A stretch of 64,000 nt of DNA from Palsa-504 sp963818225 (GTDB lineage Bacteria; Actinomycetota; Actinomycetes; Streptosporangiales; Streptosporangiaceae). The notes under the pieces were generated by a model. That model did not search any database. It had not been told where the DNA came from and saw nothing but the letters and a program-made list of their open reading frames with translations. Below, piece after piece: positions 51,944 through 60,756 of this stretch; the stretch's first letter is position 1; the number at the start of each line of letters is the position of its first letter. The stretch spans positions 1,116,001-1,180,000 of the forward strand of contig CAWFRO010000006.1 in NCBI GenBank assembly GCA_963818225.1, in the 5' to 3' direction. Position numbers and translations under genes: made by a program.

Positions 51944-52120
51944 TCGTGACGTCGTAATCATCGACGTGACGAGTGATCGTCGCCAGCGCGGCGCGGAGCT
52001 TGGGCCTGGTTCTCCGCGGTCGGCTTGACGGGGAGCCGGTTGTAGACCTTGGTGCAGAAAACTGCGATGCGGGGGGCCGTCCGCCAGCGGGACCACAAAT
52101 CACACTGGGCCAGCTCACCG
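51944..52120 (-). pseudogene. Possible transposase C-terminal relic
   Basis: Two overlapping minus-strand frames give FCTKVYNRLPVKPTAEN and LRAALATITRHVDDY. Together they resemble the C-terminal part of certain actinobacterial transposases (FTKxYNRLxxPLTAxxxPQAPPxLRAALxTIxxHVxDY). The recognition is from memory of that pattern and is weak. Confidence 0.25.
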
Positions 52121-52316
52121 GGCAGGTGCTCCGCCTGATATGCCGCTAGCTGGAGGTATCGTTGCTGGCCATCGCCCTGCGTAGCAAGGTGCTGTCTGAG
52201 TTGGCTCCCGCTTGGCTCCCCCGCTATCGGTTAGCCTCGCTAATTGCAGTGCTGGTATCGATACCGCCACCTTCTGATCGCATCCGCGACGGGATACATT
52301 AGTCATTGCCTGGTGT

Positions 52317-52344
52317 CATCATCCGGTGACATCGTCGGATGACG
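52317..52344. promoter_or_regulatory. Inverted repeat upstream of the MFS/TetR operon
   Basis: The arms CATCATCCG and CGGATGACG are separated by 10 bp and match at 8 of 9 positions. The right arm contains the upstream ATG at 52339, but if translation starts at 52360 the repeat lies in the promoter/leader. This is the likely operator for the TetR protein encoded at the end of the operon. Confidence 0.5.
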
Positions 52345-52359
52345 AGTGGGGATACCTCC

Positions 52360-53928
52360 ATGGCGGCGACCGCCGAGCCACCTGGGACCGGTTCGCCGAA
52401 CCCGATCGGGGCCGATGATGTGCCATCGCTGCGCCGACGGCTTCTGGTACCGACCCTGGTGCTGTCCGGGTCTTTGATGGCCGTGGTGTCGAGCCTCGGC
52501 GCACCCCTCATCCCCACCCTGTCGCGGGACGACGGGGTGTCGCTGAGCACCGGGGAGTGGATCCTCACCATCACCCTGCTGACCGGCGCTCTGGCCACTC
52601 CGGTGATGGGGCGGCTGGCCGACGGGCCCCGGCAGCGGACGGTTATCCTCGTCGCCCTCGGCGCGGTCGTCGTGGGCTGTGTGCTCGCGGCGGTATCCAA
52701 CGGCTTCACCGTGTTGATCATCGGCCGGGCCCTTCAGGGCGTGGGTCTCGGGCTCCTGCCGGTGGCGATGGCCATCGCCCGCCGGAACCTGCCCTGGGAT
52801 GCCGCCCGGCAGACCATCGCCACCCTGTCGGTCACCGGCGCCATCGGGGCCGGACTGGGCTATCCGGTGACCGGGCTGATCGCCCAGCTCCTGAACTTCC
52901 GGGCGGCCTACTGGTTCGGTGCCATCACCGTGACCGGGGCCCTGGTATCCGCTGCGCTGGTCCTGCCGCCCCGCTCGGCCGGCACCTCCCGGCGCTTCGA
53001 CGTCGTGGGTGCGGGCCTGCTCAGCCTGGCGGTCATCGGGGTTTCGGTGGTGCTCAGCGAGGGAGGAGGATGGGGCTGGGCCTCAGCTCGCTCCCTCGGT
53101 GTCGTTGCCGCGTCGGTGGTCGTGCTGGCGGTCTGGATCCCCTTCGAGCTGCGTGTGGCCCACCCGCTGGTCGATCTGCGCCAGGTCCGCAACCGATCGG
53201 TGCTCACCGCCGATGTGTCCGGCTTCCTCATCAGCATCGCCATGTACCTGCTCTTGCCGATCATCGTGGAGTTCGTTCAGATTCCGCCGTCGGCCGGCTA
53301 CGGGTTCGCCGCGTCCCTGGTCGTGTCTGGGCTGATCCTGACCCCGCTGTCGGTGGGTAGCTTCGTGGCCAGCCGCTTCCTGATCGTCTACGAGCGACGC
53401 TTCGGCTCCCGGACCATGATCCCGCTCGGCTCGGTAGTGTTCGCGGCGGGCGCGGCGTTCTTCGCCTTGGAACACTCAGCCCTGTGGCAGGCATTCGTCA
53501 CCGTTGCCGTGTGCGGCCTCGGCGTCGGCTTCACCACCGGGGCAATGCCCGGGTTCATCATCCGGGCCGTGCCCCAGAGCGAGACCGGAAGCGCTACGGG
53601 CTTCTACCAGGTGGTGCGGAGCATCGGCTTGACCGTGGGAAGCGCGCTGAGTGCCGCCGTGCTGATGGCCCACACCCGGCACGGTCAGGCCCTGCCGGAT
53701 GTGGACGGCTTCCAGGCGGCCCTGATCATCGCTGCCGCCCTGTGCCTGGTCACCGGGGTGGTCAGCTTCGTGCTGCCCGGACGAGGGCCGTCGCCCCCCC
53801 ACGCACTGACCGCCGATGAGGAGGAGGACCTCGAAGTGCTGATGAAGGAGGAGGCCGAGATGGGCGGTGCAGGCCTCATCGCGGGCGAAGAGCCGCTAGC
53901 GGCGGGACCGGAGCAGGATCGGCCGTGA
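52360..53928 (+). CDS. MFS transporter, drug-export type
   Basis: A 522-aa transporter with about 14 helices: RRRLLVPTLVLSGSLMAVVSSLGAPLIPTLS (helix 1), motif A VMGRLADGPRQRTV, motif B LIIGRALQGVGLGLLPVAMAIAR and ATGFYQVVRSIGLTVGSALSAAVLMA late. The hydrophilic tail after HALTADEEEDLEVLMKEE is very acidic. The ATG at 52360 is preferred because GGGGA lies 8 bp upstream; the ATG at 52339 has none. The TetR gene overlaps its stop codon, so this is a self-regulated efflux operon. Confidence 0.92.
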   Translation: MAATAEPPGTGSPNPIGADDVPSLRRRLLVPTLVLSGSLMAVVSSLGAPLIPTLSRDDGVSLSTGEWILTITLLTGALATPVMGRLADGPRQRTVILVALGAVVVGCVLAAVSNGFTVLIIGRALQGVGLGLLPVAMAIARRNLPWDAARQTIATLSVTGAIGAGLGYPVTGLIAQLLNFRAAYWFGAITVTGALVSAALVLPPRSAGTSRRFDVVGAGLLSLAVIGVSVVLSEGGGWGWASARSLGVVAASVVVLAVWIPFELRVAHPLVDLRQVRNRSVLTADVSGFLISIAMYLLLPIIVEFVQIPPSAGYGFAASLVVSGLILTPLSVGSFVASRFLIVYERRFGSRTMIPLGSVVFAAGAAFFALEHSALWQAFVTVAVCGLGVGFTTGAMPGFIIRAVPQSETGSATGFYQVVRSIGLTVGSALSAAVLMAHTRHGQALPDVDGFQAALIIAAALCLVTGVVSFVLPGRGPSPPHALTADEEEDLEVLMKEEAEMGGAGLIAGEEPLAAGPEQDRP

Positions 53929-54539
53929 GCATGAGCGAGGCAATGACGGGGAGCCCAAGAGGAGCAGACCGGACCGGCCGGCCCCGCGACGCCGCGGCCA
54001 GCAAGGACGCCCTGCTCCAGGCGGCCCAGACCCTCTTCGGCCAGCAGGGGTTCGAGGGCACGACGATCCGGGAGATCGGCGAGCGGGCCGGCGTCGACGC
54101 CGCCCTCATCGCCCGCTACTTCGGCAGCAAGGCCGACCTCTACATCGCCGCAGTGGCTGCCGAGGATGCCGACGGGACCCCCAGCGAGTACAAGGGACTG
54201 GAACAGATAGCCGACGTGCTGGTAACCCGGGCCGACCAGCGCGGCCCCGGCCCGATCGTTCAGGCCATCGTCCGCTCTGACACCTCCGCCGAGATCCGCG
54301 ACGCCGCCCTGAACCGCCTGGCCCGGCGCCTGGTCGGCCCCCCGGTCGCCAACATGAAAGCCCAGGGCGTCGACCGCCCCGAGCTGCGGGCGCAAGTCGC
54401 GGTCTCCGCGCTGATCGGCATCAGCCTCGGGCGCTCACTGGGATGGTTCGAGGAGATCCGATCGGTGCCCCGCGACGAGCTCGTCGCCCTCATCGACGAC
54501 GCCCTTGGCGCGATCACCGGGAACGGTACGGAGCGCTAG
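53925..54539 (+). CDS. TetR-family transcriptional regulator
   Basis: A 204-aa TetR protein with its helix-turn-helix at about residues 25-70 (KDALLQAAQTLFGQQGFEGTTIREIGERAGVDAALIARYFGSKADLYIAAV) and a TetR_C-type ligand domain (ALIGISLGRSLGWFEEIRSVPRDELVALIDDALGAI). It starts at a GTG whose G-T-G-A overlaps the stop of the MFS gene, with GGAGCAGGA upstream, so translation is coupled. The inverted repeat at the operon promoter is its likely operator. The inducer is probably the exported compound. Confidence 0.94.
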   Translation: MSMSEAMTGSPRGADRTGRPRDAAASKDALLQAAQTLFGQQGFEGTTIREIGERAGVDAALIARYFGSKADLYIAAVAAEDADGTPSEYKGLEQIADVLVTRADQRGPGPIVQAIVRSDTSAEIRDAALNRLARRLVGPPVANMKAQGVDRPELRAQVAVSALIGISLGRSLGWFEEIRSVPRDELVALIDDALGAITGNGTER

Positions 54540-54631
54540 CGGCGTGACGACGGCGGGAGCCCCGACACAAGCGGCATAGAAATCGTGCCCCGGGGGCGGT
54601 GGTGTCGCGCTGGCCGGGATGGCCCGTATGG

Positions 54632-55576
54632 CTACGGAAGCAAGACGATCTTCCCGAGTTTCCCAGGGGTGCTGAACGCCTCGTAGGCCGTGCTCGCTTC
54701 GTCGAGTGGATACGTCTGCGCGATCGGCACAGTGATCTTCCCGCTCGCGACGAAGGGAAGTACCTCCTGCTCGACAGCGCGGGTCGCGGACGCCTTCTCC
54801 TCCAGAGGACGCGTGCGCAAGGTGCTACCGCGAACGGTTGCGCGCTTGGAGAAGAGCTGCATGAAGTCGAGCTTGGCCTCCGTGCCCGCGACCGCGCCGA
54901 TGATCAGCATCCGCCCCCACACATTCAGCGACCGCAGGTTTGACTCGAAGTTGATCGCGCCGACGATTTCCAAGATCACATCGTAGGGACCGTTGGCCTC
55001 TGCCTCAGCGGGATCGATGGCCTTGGCCGCGCCGAGACCCACCAGCGCCTCCCGGTGGCCGGGATTACGGACTGAGGCAATCACCTCGGCACCTGCGGCA
55101 GCGGCGATCTGCACACCCGCGACACCGACACCGCCAGCGGCGCCGCTGACCAGGAGCCGATCCCCTGGACTCAGCCCGCCTTGCGTGCGGAGCGCGTCGT
55201 GTGCGGTGATGAACGCCTCGGGAAACCCGCCGGCCTGCTCCCAGGTGAGCGAATCTGGCACAGGCATCAGCTGACGCTCGTGTACTGACAAGAGCTCCGC
55301 CTGGCCCCCTCCGCCCACGACGCCCATCACCCGGTCCCCGAGGACGAAACGCGTCGCCGACGGTCCGATGGCCACCACCTCGCCAGCCACGTCAAGGCCG
55401 GGAATGGCGGCCGGCGAGCCAGGGGGCGCGGGATAGCCACCCCTTCTCTGCCCCAGGTCCGCGTTGTTCACACCCGCACCATGGACGCGCACGAGAACCT
55501 CACCCACCCCCGGCTCCGGATCCGGGTGCTCACGGATCGCCAGGACACCACCGGGCTCTACCGTTACTGCTCTCAT
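54632..55576 (-). CDS. Zinc-independent quinone oxidoreductase, MDR family
   Basis: A 314-aa medium-chain dehydrogenase/reductase of the quinone-oxidoreductase type. It has the GroES-like N-terminus (EPGVGEVLVRVHGAGVNNADLGQRRGGYP), IPGLDVAGEVVAIG, QAGGFPEAFITAHDAL and the NADPH-binding LLVSGAAGGVGVAGVQIAAAAGA near 140-165. The Cys/His zinc ligands of alcohol dehydrogenases are absent. It would reduce quinones or enones with NADPH. It follows the TetR gene convergently and is probably monocistronic. Confidence 0.93.
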   Translation of the reverse strand: MRAVTVEPGGVLAIREHPDPEPGVGEVLVRVHGAGVNNADLGQRRGGYPAPPGSPAAIPGLDVAGEVVAIGPSATRFVLGDRVMGVVGGGGQAELLSVHERQLMPVPDSLTWEQAGGFPEAFITAHDALRTQGGLSPGDRLLVSGAAGGVGVAGVQIAAAAGAEVIASVRNPGHREALVGLGAAKAIDPAEAEANGPYDVILEIVGAINFESNLRSLNVWGRMLIIGAVAGTEAKLDFMQLFSKRATVRGSTLRTRPLEEKASATRAVEQEVLPFVASGKITVPIAQTYPLDEASTAYEAFSTPGKLGKIVLLP

Positions 55577-55900
55577 CACACACGACCTTCCCGCACCGGC
55601 AACTGTTCGCGCGGCGACCTTCTCAGCGCTTCCTTCTAGTAAGCAGCATGTTTACACGGGCGCGATCGCTTCAGAAGTAGGCATGATCGAAGATGATGCT
55701 GGCGAGGCCCTGGGGATCCTTTCCCGGACCCGGGAGCATGCACGGGTGCTACCGCCGTCCCGAAGCGCAGAAGCTTCGACGCGTGGCACAGCAATGCAAG
55801 GCGAGCTCGGTCACCCGTTTTGAGCCCGACTTGCATCGAGCTGGGCGCCCCGCGCGAGAAATCGCATCTGGAGGATTCCGGAAACGAAGCTGTGGCGGGT
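55577..55900. other. Intergenic stretch with no recognised gene
   Basis: Short frames on both strands; nothing recognised. It presumably includes the quinone-oxidoreductase promoter (minus strand). Confidence 0.4.
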
Positions 55901-56581
55901 TCAGTGGCCATTTCTCGCGGCAAGCCGCATGGCAGTCCATTCGCGTTCTTGCTCTGGTGCCGGCGGTTGCGGCGGTGGTGGCGTCATGACCGCCACGGGG
56001 GTTCCGAGGCCTGCACTCGTGCGGAAGGTGGCGATGTGCCGGCCGTATTGCACAGCGATCCGGGGCTCGGATATGACGTCTGGGCCGAGGCGTGCCGTCA
56101 GCTGCTCGAGCTGTTCCACGACGATGACGAAGCCGCCGAACTCGGCGTGATCACCCGACGCGCGGCTGCTCTGGGCGATCTCGGCGAGCACTTCCCCGAG
56201 GCGGATGAAGCCGACACTGAAGTCGCCTGATCGGCGCACGCTGGTGAGTGGCTCGCCGGTGACCGCCTCGATGGCATCGGCGGTGCGCAGCAGTGAGGTC
56301 GTGGCCACTGTGATCAGCTCTAGCCGCGTGGCGCCCATCTCGTTGTCCGGTGCCGGGCCAGAGGGCGCCGGTGCTTCTGTGGTTGGCAGGCCGTCGATGC
56401 CTGTGACTGTGCGCGAGGCTGGTGGTAGTCCGGCCAGGCCCCATCGTGCCAGTCCGCGCTCGTGCGGAGCGAACCGCAACGTCACCGCGCCGACTCGCGC
56501 CGACTGGTCTTCGACGGTCAATCCGACCTTCTGCCACGCGGAGGCGGAGGCCCCCAGCATCAGCTCCGATACCGCGGCCAT
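55901..56581 (-). CDS. VOC-superfamily protein, glyoxalase-like
   Basis: A 226-aa protein with two VOC-like halves. The N-terminal half reads ELMLGASASAWQKVGLTVEDQSARVGAVTLRFAPHERGLARWGLAGLP. The C-terminal half reads MGATRLELITVATTSLLRTADAIEAVTGEPLTSVRR, then FIRLGEVLAEIAQ. It matches the actinobacterial family in which a degenerate first module precedes a glyoxalase-like second module. The usual metal His in the second half (DHVVV) is replaced by LELITV, so a metal-dependent reaction is doubtful. Confidence 0.75.
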   Translation of the reverse strand: MAAVSELMLGASASAWQKVGLTVEDQSARVGAVTLRFAPHERGLARWGLAGLPPASRTVTGIDGLPTTEAPAPSGPAPDNEMGATRLELITVATTSLLRTADAIEAVTGEPLTSVRRSGDFSVGFIRLGEVLAEIAQSSRASGDHAEFGGFVIVVEQLEQLTARLGPDVISEPRIAVQYGRHIATFRTSAGLGTPVAVMTPPPPQPPAPEQEREWTAMRLAARNGH

Positions 56582-56717
56582 TACGCGGCCCCGGTCACGT
56601 CGACGGCTTTGGTGATCACGGTGATCTCGCTTCCTCTATAGGGCACGGCGTATGAAGTGTTCCTTCTTCAGACGAGCATGACAGCTGACCTGCGAGTCTG
56701 ACGGCCAGCCAGTTAGC

Positions 56718-56897
56718 TCAGCCGTCGCCACCGGCCATAACGAGCCCCCGCCGCCACCTCCGATCACGACCGGGCCGGATCACGACGCCGAGGCCATCCG
56801 TCTTGGCGAGACGCCCCTCATCGCTAAAGCTCACCACGTCGCCCGGGCTCATACCAGCTTGGCCGTAGCCTCGCCGTGGCCCGGCGTACGCGCACAT
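56718..56897 (-). CDS. Possible small protein (59 aa)
   Basis: The frame MCAYAGPRRGYGQAGMSPGDVV... GLGVVIRPGRDRRWRRGLVMAGGDG has actinobacterial codon bias and AGGAAG 6-11 bp before the ATG. The MSPGDVVSF-DEGR pattern hints at a small beta-barrel (SH3/PRC-like), but no family is identified. The remaining intergenic DNA (56582-56717 and 56898-57167) shows nothing. Confidence 0.35.
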   Translation of the reverse strand: MCAYAGPRRGYGQAGMSPGDVVSFSDEGRLAKTDGLGVVIRPGRDRRWRRGLVMAGGDG

Positions 56898-57167
56898 GTG
56901 GTCTTCCTGCGGGGTATCCACCGAACGCACAGGGCCTCAGCCGTACCCTGTGCAGAAGTTCTCACACGGGCCAGATAGACAGCCATACAGGGCAGCCTGT
57001 CTGTGCCGGGTGAGGCTTTCCCTTCGCCCGGCACTAGACATCGGCGTGACCACGAGGGCTCACTTCATGGGCGCACTTCACCTAGCTAGACCAGGCGGCA
57101 TACGACGGGCGGCGCGGTGGCGCGCACGACACGAAAGGCACACGGTAGGAGGCCGACCTGGGTCTGG

Positions 57168-58505
57168 TTAGACCGGGTCTTTGCTGAAGACGGCGAACGT
57201 GTTCCCGCCAACCATCGGGCCGCCGCATACACCGATATTCGCGTCCTTCTTGATCTGGCGTTCCCCGGCGCGGCCCTGGATTTGCTGGATGGTGTCGGTC
57301 CACATCCAGTAGCGGGTCCGGCCGCTGCCGATGTTGCCGCCGCTGGGCGAGATCGGGGTCGGCCCGTTGATGGAGATGTCCTGGCTGGTGAAGAAGTCCA
57401 GGGCCTCGCCTTCCTTGATGCCGTAGAAGCCGAAGCCCTCTACCCAGAAGACATGGAACAGGCTGAACCCGTCGTAAGCGTTCTCGAAATCCACGTCGGC
57501 GGAGGTGATACCCGCCGACTCATAGAGCCGCTGAGCGGTGGTCGCTGCGTTCTGCTGGGCCTCTTCCAGCGTGTCGATGATGCTGCGCGGCCTTATGTCA
57601 GCTCCGGCGTGGCCCAGCACATAGGCCGGGGGCTGCCGCAGGTCACGGGCCCGCTCGGCGGTGGTGAACACGTAGGCCGCGGCGCTGTGGATCGGGATGT
57701 CGTTGTCGTACAGGTTGGCCGGCTCGGCGACCCACCGGGACTCGTTGTACTCCTCGGCGGTCAGCGGCGTGGGCCGGTGCTGGTACCAGTAGCCCTCCGG
57801 GAATTTCAGCCCGTTGGACCGGGAGTTGGTCACGAACGGGGCCATCATGTCGTGGGTCTTGTTGTACTTGTACAGGTACCGCTGGAACTGCTGCGCGGTG
57901 GGGTAGACCGGAGGCCCCGCGAACATGCCGTACGGGCTGTGCTTGCCCGGCCCGGCCACGGTGCCCTGCGCGTTGTCCCCCCGGGCGCCATACCGGCCGG
58001 GAATGTTGTGCCAGCCCTTCACCGACACCACCACCTGGCCCATCCCGCGGCCCACCGCCTCGGCCGCTACGGCCGCACACCGCGACATGCATACGTGAGC
58101 GTCCATGACGAACTTCAGGCCGGTCAGCTCGGGCAGGTTCTTGGCCAGCCATTCCCCGCTGAGCTGGATCAGCCCGTCAAACGGGTCGCTGCTGTTCTCG
58201 AACGCAGCCAGGAAGTCCGCCGGGACCGGCTCACCTTCCGGCCAGAACGCACCGGTAGTAGTCGACGAGTCGAACACGATCCCATCGACCTCGGCCGGGT
58301 TCACGCCCGCGTCCTCGATGGCCTTGCGGATAGCCAGGATGGCCCACGCGCCGATCGCCTTCTGCGGGTCGCCGTCCCAGCGGCGAAGCGTCGGCGAATG
58401 TGCGACACCGACGGCAGCGACCTGGCCCCGGTAAGGCCATACGCCAAGACCATCGGAATACCGGAGCAACCCCTCAGCAGAGGGGTAAACAGTTGGAGCC
58501 GTCAT
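57168..58505 (-). CDS. Thiolase-like protein, lipid-transfer/aldolase (Ltp2-like) type
   Basis: A 445-aa thiolase-superfamily protein. The N-terminal half has AIRKAIEDAGVNPAEVDGIVFDSS and the pseudo-catalytic Cys region MDAHVCMSRCAAVAAEAV (Cys139 or Cys143). The C-terminal half has FENAYDGFSLFHVFWVEGFGF and SPSGGNIGSGRTRYWMWTDTIQQI, ending CGGPMVGGNTFAVF. In thiolases the segment after the glycine loop is GHPxGATG with an active-site His; here it is SGRTRY, so condensation is unlikely. Ltp2-type members are retro-aldol lyases acting on steroid or branched side-chain CoA thioesters with a DUF35 (OB-fold) partner, which is not seen nearby. Confidence 0.85.
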   Translation of the reverse strand: MTAPTVYPSAEGLLRYSDGLGVWPYRGQVAAVGVAHSPTLRRWDGDPQKAIGAWAILAIRKAIEDAGVNPAEVDGIVFDSSTTTGAFWPEGEPVPADFLAAFENSSDPFDGLIQLSGEWLAKNLPELTGLKFVMDAHVCMSRCAAVAAEAVGRGMGQVVVSVKGWHNIPGRYGARGDNAQGTVAGPGKHSPYGMFAGPPVYPTAQQFQRYLYKYNKTHDMMAPFVTNSRSNGLKFPEGYWYQHRPTPLTAEEYNESRWVAEPANLYDNDIPIHSAAAYVFTTAERARDLRQPPAYVLGHAGADIRPRSIIDTLEEAQQNAATTAQRLYESAGITSADVDFENAYDGFSLFHVFWVEGFGFYGIKEGEALDFFTSQDISINGPTPISPSGGNIGSGRTRYWMWTDTIQQIQGRAGERQIKKDANIGVCGGPMVGGNTFAVFSKDPV

Positions 58506-59164
58506 CTGCCTTGTCCTTTCACTCGCAGCTCACCGGTCTCGATCACAACCGAACGACGGGCAACTCGGAAAGCTGCTGCCCAGTCGCAGGAACCCACCTG
58601 GAAGACCCGTTTCACCGCACCTCGCACCGGAACCGCATCGACCGGGAGTGCCGCGACAGGAATCCTTCAGGTCAGGACCGTACAGCTGAACGACTGCTCC
58701 GGCTGCGCAGTCATTGACGGAGCAAATACGCAAGGTCAGCCTGCCCTCATCCGCCGCCTTGTCTAAGGCGTGTCGCGTCCTGACGGATCGGGCGCCCGCG
58801 TGGGCTAACTTCATCCCGTCACCACAGGTGCTCAATAAACGGGTTTAACAACGGTTTACACCCTGTCCAGTGATTCGACAACCCCTCGGCTAGACCTGCC
58901 GCCGGCATCGCAGCGACCGCAGACGAGGACGTCGTCACTAGGGTGATCCGACCCGGTCACGGGTGGCCGAATCGGCAATTTGCCGACACCTCACGGACAG
59001 CGCAGAGCCACAGCCACGGCATCTGAACTGCGCGATAGCCTGACCCGCAGTCCGACCAACGGTATGAACATGGCCATCTGGGCCCGGACTGCAAGCAGCG
59101 ACATCGTGGCCGCCACGACCATCCGACACGGAAGGCTGTGATCGTGCTGTACGAGCTTCATCCA
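58506..59164. other. Gene-free stretch between thiolase-like gene and integrase fragment
   Basis: No gene is recognised. One minus-strand frame (58938-59192) contains FRCRGCGSALSVRC, suggesting a zinc-ribbon fragment, but it has no support beyond two CxxC-like spacings. It probably includes decayed mobile DNA next to the integrase remnant. Confidence 0.35.
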
Positions 59165-59455
59165 ATGTCCCGCGCCCGCTCGCTCCGGCCATCCAAGTCG
59201 CTCACGTTGGCGCAGGCTGAGGCGGTATTGAAGGCCGCCGAGCAGGGACCACCGCGGATGCGCGCGTACATCATCGTGTCGCTGCTGACCGGGCGCGGCT
59301 GGACAGACGTGGACCTGACCGGCCGGGCAGAGGTCAATCAGCCGACGCCGCCGAACATGGCGCTCGTGCGCTCTGTGCGGGCAGGAGGCGACACCAAGAC
59401 CAGGAAGTCACGGCGTGCGCTGGCGCTTCCGCAACGAGCGGTCGACGCGCTCTAG
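59165..59455 (+). pseudogene. Tyrosine-recombinase (phage-type integrase) fragment
   Basis: The frame reads RPSKSLTLAQAEAVLKAAEQGPPRMRAYIIVSLLTGRG, then VDLTGRAEVNQPTPPNMALVRSVRAGGDTKTRKSRRALALPQRAVDAL. It matches the start of the catalytic domain of actinobacterial integrases (LTxxQAxALLxAA...YVxxxLLTGxRxEELRALxWxHVDL...KTxxSRRTLALPxxxVxAL). The Arg-containing helix EELRALTW is deleted between GRG and VDL, and the HxxR...Y part is absent, so it is inactive. Confidence 0.75.
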
Positions 59456-59683
59456 CGGCTGCGGCAAACACGAACGTGTGCTCATGTTGAGATGTCGGAG
59501 TGTCCGTGCCTGGTGTTCGTACTCATACCGGCAGTTCGCTCGAAGCATGCAACGTGCCCCGGAGGGTCGCTGCCGTCGCGAGGCCCGGGAAGCTCCAGGA
59601 ACAGTGCCTCCCGGACCGAGTGTTTCCATGCCTGTCAGAACATCCGAACGGACAGGGCGAGGATGCGCCGTCATCCCGGATGG

Positions 59684-60220
59684 TCAGGGCGCCGCCGGTG
59701 CCTGGACTCCGGTTGCCTCGCGCAGGAGCCCGAGCACCTCGGCGTCGAGGCGCCTGGCGACCTCGGACGCGGCTGCATTGCGGTAGGGAGCCATCGCGCT
59801 GGCCACGGAGTCGTAGGCCACGCGGGCGCCTCCTCCTGGCGTTTCCTCGATGAGGATGGTGACCGGTGCGTACGAGCCGGCGGCGGGCACGTGCCGGGTC
59901 ATCTGGCCCATGGTGACCGGGTTGCCGGCGATCAGGCGGACCAGGCGGCGCCCGGTCCAGTCCTCGGCCTCCGGGTCGAGCGACAGCGCGTTGTCAAGGT
60001 CGAGCTGGAGGAACCGCATCAGGCCTGCGCTGCCTTGCGCCTGCTCGACCAGGGAGCTGAACTCCTGATACGTACTGCTCGCCGCCAGCTTGCTGAACAG
60101 CTGCGCGATGTCGGGCTGGCTGATACCACTGAAGATCCCATCCAGGACACGGGCGAACGGCCAGTCAGTATCGAGGACGTGATGGCGCACCATCACGTCG
60201 AGCACTCGTTCGGACGCCAT
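59684..60220 (-). CDS. DUF302-like domain protein
   Basis: A 178-aa protein. The second half (MRFLQLDLDNALSLDPEAEDWTGRRLVRLIAGNPVTMGQMTRHVPAAGSYAPVTILIEETPGGGARVAYDSVASAM) follows the DUF302 pattern (xxDxxxAL...RxxRLLxGNPxxMxxMxxHxPxAGxYxPVxILIxE), and the first half is helical. DUF302 is a small alpha/beta fold of unknown function, often redox-linked. GGGAGGAGGAG lies before the ATG. It is monocistronic as far as can be seen. Confidence 0.82.
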   Translation of the reverse strand: MASERVLDVMVRHHVLDTDWPFARVLDGIFSGISQPDIAQLFSKLAASSTYQEFSSLVEQAQGSAGLMRFLQLDLDNALSLDPEAEDWTGRRLVRLIAGNPVTMGQMTRHVPAAGSYAPVTILIEETPGGGARVAYDSVASAMAPYRNAAASEVARRLDAEVLGLLREATGVQAPAAP

Positions 60221-60756
60221 AGTCTCCTCCTCCCTGGTGATACGACTGGTTTGATTCTGGCATGGTCGCGAGGCGATGCTGCGGGGGGCGTGGGCCCGCT
60301 CGCCGCGCCAAGTGGCGGACCTGGCCGCGGCCGATGTGAGTACTGGTGATGTCCGTCACCGCCGATGCGGCTCGGCCATCATCGCAGGCGCGGTAGGGCT
60401 GGCGGAGCGGTCCGGCCGACCAGCCGGACGTGACCCGGCTGGCGTCTGCCTGCTCCTCGGAGCCGTCTTCGGCCAGATGTGGAACGAACGTCACCAGTCG
60501 CCTTACGCCGCCGCTCAGACAGCGAAACAAACGCGACGGGCCGCGAAATAGCGTTCAGAATCATGCGCAGCCGAGCGGCGCTCGCCACCCGGCACCCGGC
60601 AGGTTCTGATGGCCGCGCCGAGTACAAGAAAGGGTTCGCTACCTTTGGGTTTTGTATTGACGTCTCCGATTTCCCGTGGATCGGCCGGAGCGGTACCGCC
60701 GGTTCAACCGGGGCCATCAGGTCGGCTCCGCGAGCACTCGCCGCTGGAGGATGAAC
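60221..60756. other. Intergenic stretch upstream of the glutaminase gene
   Basis: It lies between the divergent DUF302-like and glutaminase genes. No coding sequence is recognised. A partial GGTGA...TCACC pair (around 60354) resembles the regulon motif but has 6-bp spacing and no third half-site. Confidence 0.4.

Noticed and set aside
60350..60366. Sixth copy of the 30-bp regulon motif
   Set aside because: GGTGA and TCACC are present, but the spacer is 6 bp instead of 7, the first half-site is missing, and it is far from the cluster.
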